Source: an uncultured Porphyromonadaceae bacterium (lineage in GTDB: Bacteria; Bacteroidota; Bacteroidia; Bacteroidales; Muribaculaceae). From it: a stretch of 18,531 nucleotides of DNA. Under the pieces are notes generated by a model. The model saw only the letters and a list, made by a program, of their open reading frames with translations. It made no database searches and was not told the origin of the DNA. Where the stretch lies: NCBI GenBank assembly GCA_947178245.1, contig CAMWXO010000018.1, positions 1 to 18,531 on the forward strand. The letters are read 5' to 3'. Position numbers and translations under genes: made by a program. Below are positions 15,580 to 18,531 of this stretch, one piece after another (within the stretch, counting starts at the first letter, position 1; each line of letters opens with the position of its first letter).

Positions 15580-17064
15580 TTATTTGCGGCGTGATTTCCA
15601 GAGGGCGGTCATGTCCTCGAGAGTCTTTCCCTTCGTTTCGGGTACGAGTTTCGCTACGAACCATGCTGCGATGATACAGATGGCGCCATACATGGCGTAG
15701 GCGAAGAAATGTCCGAATCTGTCGCCCATGTCGCCCGCGCTCATGTTGTAGATGGGCACGAAGGTAGAGGAGACGATGAAGTTGAATATCCACTGGAAGG
15801 CTACCGCGATGGCAGTGGCCTGGGAGCGGATGGTGTTGGGGAAAATCTCGGAGATGAGTACCCAGCAGATCGGGCCCCACGAGAACATGAAGGATGCCGA
15901 GTAGATCATGATGCTCACCACAGGGAAGATGGCGGGAAGGGTGGTGACGTTGGAGAGCGCCACGCCGAGTGCACCGATGGCCATGCCTATCGAGCCCCAG
16001 ATGAGGAGGGGCTTGCGACCCAGTTTCTCCACTGTGAATACGGCCACGAGGGTGAATGCGATATTGACTATGCCCATAATCACTGTCTGAACCATAGGAT
16101 TGCCCATATTCATCGACTCGAAGATGCGCGGCGCATAGTAGAGCACTGCGTTGATGCCCACTGCCTGCTGGAACACCGACAGCATGACGCCGATGAAGAC
16201 CACCATGATGCCGAAAGAGAAGAGGCGTTCGCTTCTGACAGATACAGTGTTCTTGATGTCCATAAGAATTTCGCGGGCTTTGGTGGTTCCGTTGATCTTC
16301 GTGAGCACGCGTAGCGCCTGCTGATCGCGTCCCGACATGGCCAGATAGCGCGGCGATTCGGGCACGAAGCATACAAGAAGCGTGAAGAGACCTGCCACAT
16401 ATCCTTCCGAGCCGAACATATAGCGCCAGCCGTTCTGTATTGTCCATTCATCCGAAGCGGAACTTACCTGATACACAGTCTCTCCGATTTTCTCGATGAT
16501 GGGCTGGGTATGTTCGCCGAGGATGAGGAAGTTTACGAAGTAGACCACGAGCTGGCCGAAGATGATGGCAAACTGGTTCCAGGAAACGAGTGTGCCTCGC
16601 AGGTTTGACGGAGCGACTTCCGCGATATACATCGGGCAGATTGCGGATGCAAGGCCGACTCCGAAGCCTCCTAAGATGCGGTAGATATTGAAGGTGATCA
16701 GCAGATTGAAGCAAGGCTGTCCGTATTCATGTATCATGAATTCCGGATAGTAGGAGCCAAGTGCGGATATGAAGAAGAAGATGCCCGCGATGAAGAGGGC
16801 TATCTTTCTGCCCCAGCGCGTGGCGATGAAGCCCGAGATGGCTGCGCCGATGATGCAGCCCAGTAGGGCGCTTGATGATGTGATGCCGTGGATGGTGTCG
16901 GTGTAGACGAAATCTTTTGCGCCAAGAAAGAATGCCTGAAGACCTTTCTCCGCGCCTGAGATCACTGCGGTGTCGTAGCCGAACAGGAGGCCGCCGAGCA
17001 CGGCGACAAGGACAATGCCGAAAAGATAGGCCCGGCTGCCGGTGGTTTGGTTGGTTTGGTTCAT
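15580..17064 (-). CDS. Sugar-porter family MFS transporter (XylE/AraE-like)
   Basis: The protein of 494 residues (from ATG 17064) has twelve expected membrane helices and all sugar-porter signatures: GGLLFGYDTAVISGA, the RWGRK loop, MYIAEVAPSNLRG, PESPRYL, QQAVGINAVLYYAPRIF with the substrate-binding Gln-Gln and Asn, EKLGRKPLL, and PETKGKTLEDM near the C-terminus. Such proteins are proton or sodium symporters for pentoses or hexoses in the inner membrane. The neighbouring arabinofuranosidase makes arabinose a reasonable guess, though xylose or glucose cannot be excluded. The frame extends to a TTG at 17091, but the ATG at 17064 is preferred because it precedes the usual short polar leader and leaves a normal leader after the promoter at 17111-17142. 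The gene shares a terminator with GH51. Confidence 0.93.
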   Translation of the reverse strand: MNQTNQTTGSRAYLFGIVLVAVLGGLLFGYDTAVISGAEKGLQAFFLGAKDFVYTDTIHGITSSSALLGCIIGAAISGFIATRWGRKIALFIAGIFFFISALGSYYPEFMIHEYGQPCFNLLITFNIYRILGGFGVGLASAICPMYIAEVAPSNLRGTLVSWNQFAIIFGQLVVYFVNFLILGEHTQPIIEKIGETVYQVSSASDEWTIQNGWRYMFGSEGYVAGLFTLLVCFVPESPRYLAMSGRDQQALRVLTKINGTTKAREILMDIKNTVSVRSERLFSFGIMVVFIGVMLSVFQQAVGINAVLYYAPRIFESMNMGNPMVQTVIMGIVNIAFTLVAVFTVEKLGRKPLLIWGSIGMAIGALGVALSNVTTLPAIFPVVSIMIYSASFMFSWGPICWVLISEIFPNTIRSQATAIAVAFQWIFNFIVSSTFVPIYNMSAGDMGDRFGHFFAYAMYGAICIIAAWFVAKLVPETKGKTLEDMTALWKSRRK

Positions 17065-17110
17065 GATATTGTTTTGTTGATTTAAAATCAAATTTGTACT
17101 GATTTGAATG

Positions 17111-17142
17111 CAAAGTTAATCAAAATTGTGCAACAATGCAAA
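17111..17142 (-). promoter_or_regulatory. Promoter of the sugar-porter gene
   Basis: The minus strand has TTTG (17139-17142), a 20-base spacer and TAACTTTG (17111-17118), a full consensus match. The predicted start near 17104 leaves a leader of about 40 bases before the ATG at 17064. A dyad TGCAACAATGCA (17129-17140) occupies part of the spacer and touches the -33 box, and could be an operator. Confidence 0.7.
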
Positions 17143-17189
17143 CTAAAAGTACGTTCTTAATATATAACCAAACCTGACATATTTCACAA

Positions 17190-18531
17190 ATGAAACTCAA
17201 CAAATGCATATTGTCTGCTGTGGCTCTGTTCAGTGTCATTACATCTGCTGCCGGCGCCACAAAAGAGTCGCAAGCTGTAAGGGATATAATCACGAAGGTC
17301 AATAACCATTGGCAGGCCACTCACCCGGCGGAGCACAATTCCTTCTGGGATGAAGCCGCCTACCACACCGGCAACATGGAGGCTTACTCCCTTACAGGCA
17401 ATCCGGAATGGCTCGGGTATTCCCTGCAATGGGCGGAGCACAATGATTGGCAGGGAGCGAAAGGCACAGACCGAAGCAAATGGAAATATAACTACGGTGA
17501 AAGTCCGGATCATGTGCTTTTCGGCGACTGGCAGATCTGCTTCCAGACATTTGCGGATCTCTACAATATACTCCCTGATGACAAGCGTATAAGGCGCGCT
17601 CGGGAGGTGATGGAGTATGAGATGGCTACTCCGAGGAGCGACTACTGGTGGTGGGCCGACGGACTCTATATGGTGATGCCGGTGATGACAAAACTTCATA
17701 AAATCACGGGAAATCAGAAGTATCTCGATAAGCTGTATGAGTATATACAGGTTAGCGACAGCATCATGTATGACAATGACGCGCATCTCTACTACAGGGA
17801 TGCAAAATACGTATATCCTCAGCACACGAGTGCTAACGGGAAGAAGGATTTCTGGGCCAGGGGCGACGGATGGGTGCTCGCCGGCCTTGCCAAGGTCTTG
17901 AAAGATGTGCCTGCCGACTGGAAGCACAGGCCTTTCTTTGAAGCTAAATTCAAGGATATGGCTTCCGCTGTGGTTGATTGTCAGCAACCCGGTGGATACT
18001 GGAGCCGCTCCATGCTCGACGAGGAGCATGCACCGGGCCCCGAGACGAGCGGAACGGCATTCTTCACCTACGGTCTGGCCTGGGGCATAAACAATGGTCT
18101 TCTTACTGACTCTAAATATGAGAATGCCGTAAGAAAAGGTTGGGATTACCTTTCCAAGACGGCGTTGCAGAAAGACGGCTCGGTCGGATATGTGCAGCCA
18201 ATAGGCGAGAAAGCGATTCCCGGTCAGGTTGTTGACCGTAATTCCACAAGTAATTTTGGCACGGGCGCCTTCCTGCTCGCGGCTTGCGAGATGGTGCGTA
18301 TGCTTGAGAAAGATAAGAGCGAAGATCGCGCGTACTGGACTAAATTTGCTTACGATATGGCTGCTCCGGTGCTCAGCAACATGGCTGAAGGAAACCTGCA
18401 GAAAAACATGCTTGTAGAGGTGAGCCCGAATTGGGACGGACGTAACAAGAAAGTGGCTTACATGGAGACATTCGGACGCCTCATGGCTGGGCTTGCTCCT
18501 TGTCTCGCCCTTCCCGATGATGACTCTGAAG
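17190..18531 (+). CDS. Exported GH105 unsaturated glucuronyl/galacturonyl hydrolase fused to DUF2264 (3' end missing)
   Basis: The frame opens at ATG 17190 and stays open for 447 codons to the window edge. A signal peptide covers about residues 1-23 (MKLNKCILSAVALFSVITSAAG). Residues about 25-375 are a complete GH105 (YteR-like) alpha/alpha barrel: HVLFGDWQICFQTFADLY, YWWWADGLYMVMPVMTKL with the likely catalytic Asp157, FWARGDGWVLAGLAKVL (Arg224, Asp226), and TAFFTYGLAWGINNGLL. GH105 enzymes hydrate and release the unsaturated uronic acid left by pectin lyases. From residue about 379 a second domain begins: RAYWTKFAYDMAAPVLSNMA followed by AYMETFGRLMAGLAPCLALP, which fits the start of DUF2264. 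The gene is divergent from the sugar porter. Confidence 0.9.
   Translation, partial: MKLNKCILSAVALFSVITSAAGATKESQAVRDIITKVNNHWQATHPAEHNSFWDEAAYHTGNMEAYSLTGNPEWLGYSLQWAEHNDWQGAKGTDRSKWKYNYGESPDHVLFGDWQICFQTFADLYNILPDDKRIRRAREVMEYEMATPRSDYWWWADGLYMVMPVMTKLHKITGNQKYLDKLYEYIQVSDSIMYDNDAHLYYRDAKYVYPQHTSANGKKDFWARGDGWVLAGLAKVLKDVPADWKHRPFFEAKFKDMASAVVDCQQPGGYWSRSMLDEEHAPGPETSGTAFFTYGLAWGINNGLLTDSKYENAVRKGWDYLSKTALQKDGSVGYVQPIGEKAIPGQVVDRNSTSNFGTGAFLLAACEMVRMLEKDKSEDRAYWTKFAYDMAAPVLSNMAEGNLQKNMLVEVSPNWDGRNKKVAYMETFGRLMAGLAPCLALPDDDSE

Noticed and set aside
15374..16447. A 357-codon minus-strand open frame overlapping the sugar porter in another frame.
   Set aside because: The composition is His/Arg-rich without membrane helices or motifs; the porter frame carries all the family signatures.
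17065..17091. A TTG start at 17091 for the sugar porter.
   Set aside because: The ATG at 17064 gives a normal sugar-porter N-terminus, and the extra residues are polar low complexity.
17119..17189. A plus-strand promoter for the GH105 gene (TTG, 21 bases, TACGTTCT).
   Set aside because: The -7 box matches only about six of eight positions, too weak to list as a feature, although some promoter must lie in this gap.

Overview
The window reads as chromosomal DNA of a Bacteroidota bacterium, most likely a gut Bacteroidales and plausibly Muribaculaceae-like. The reasons are a gldKLMN (porKLMN) type IX secretion/gliding cluster, several promoters of the Bacteroides form (TTTG or TTG, 19-20 bases, TAnnTTTG), weak or absent Shine-Dalgarno sequences, and plant-glycan enzymes (GH51, GH105-DUF2264, DUF4861). 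The family-level placement is inference. I see no rRNA, tRNA, insertion sequence, integrase or CRISPR array. No stretch longer than about 135 bases lacks a gene.

Layout. (1) 1-5657, plus strand: the 3' part of gldK, then gldL, gldM and gldN, followed 19 bases later by a secreted DUF4861 protein. The first four form the core of the type IX machine: the K/N periplasmic ring and the L/M proton-driven motor. (2) 5662-8946, minus strand: a three-gene overlapping operon of a GtrB-like polyprenyl-phosphate glycosyltransferase, a second family 2 glycosyltransferase and a Wzx-type flippase. A third family 2 glycosyltransferase is divergent at 9013-9960. This looks like a small lipid-linked glycan module. 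(3) 9965-12747, minus strand: a SatD-like protein, a DUF3307 membrane protein and an exported C1-type (bleomycin hydrolase/PepC-like) peptidase, closely packed. Its promoter is overlapped by the innermost of three 29-bp-spaced palindromes (12790-12865). (4) 12873-13811, minus strand: a GNAT/FemAB-like acyltransferase. (5) 13947 to the end: an arabinose/pectin group, made of an exported GH51 alpha-L-arabinofuranosidase, a convergent sugar-porter MFS transporter with a strong bidirectional terminator between them, and a divergent exported GH105 enzyme that continues into a DUF2264 domain and is cut by the window edge.

How the genes could work together. GH51 would release arabinose from side chains, GH105 would remove unsaturated uronic acid from pectin fragments, and the MFS protein would import released sugar. 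DUF4861 proteins often accompany such enzymes. No SusC/SusD pair is present, so this is not a complete polysaccharide utilisation locus.

The most unusual part is region 3. The SatD-like protein has an N-terminal half that reads to me like a class III nucleotide-cyclase fold and a C-terminal helix-turn-helix. It is translationally coupled to a polytopic membrane protein and has a palindrome array on its own promoter. This is the best candidate for a poorly described regulatory or signalling system, but its function is not shown by the sequence.
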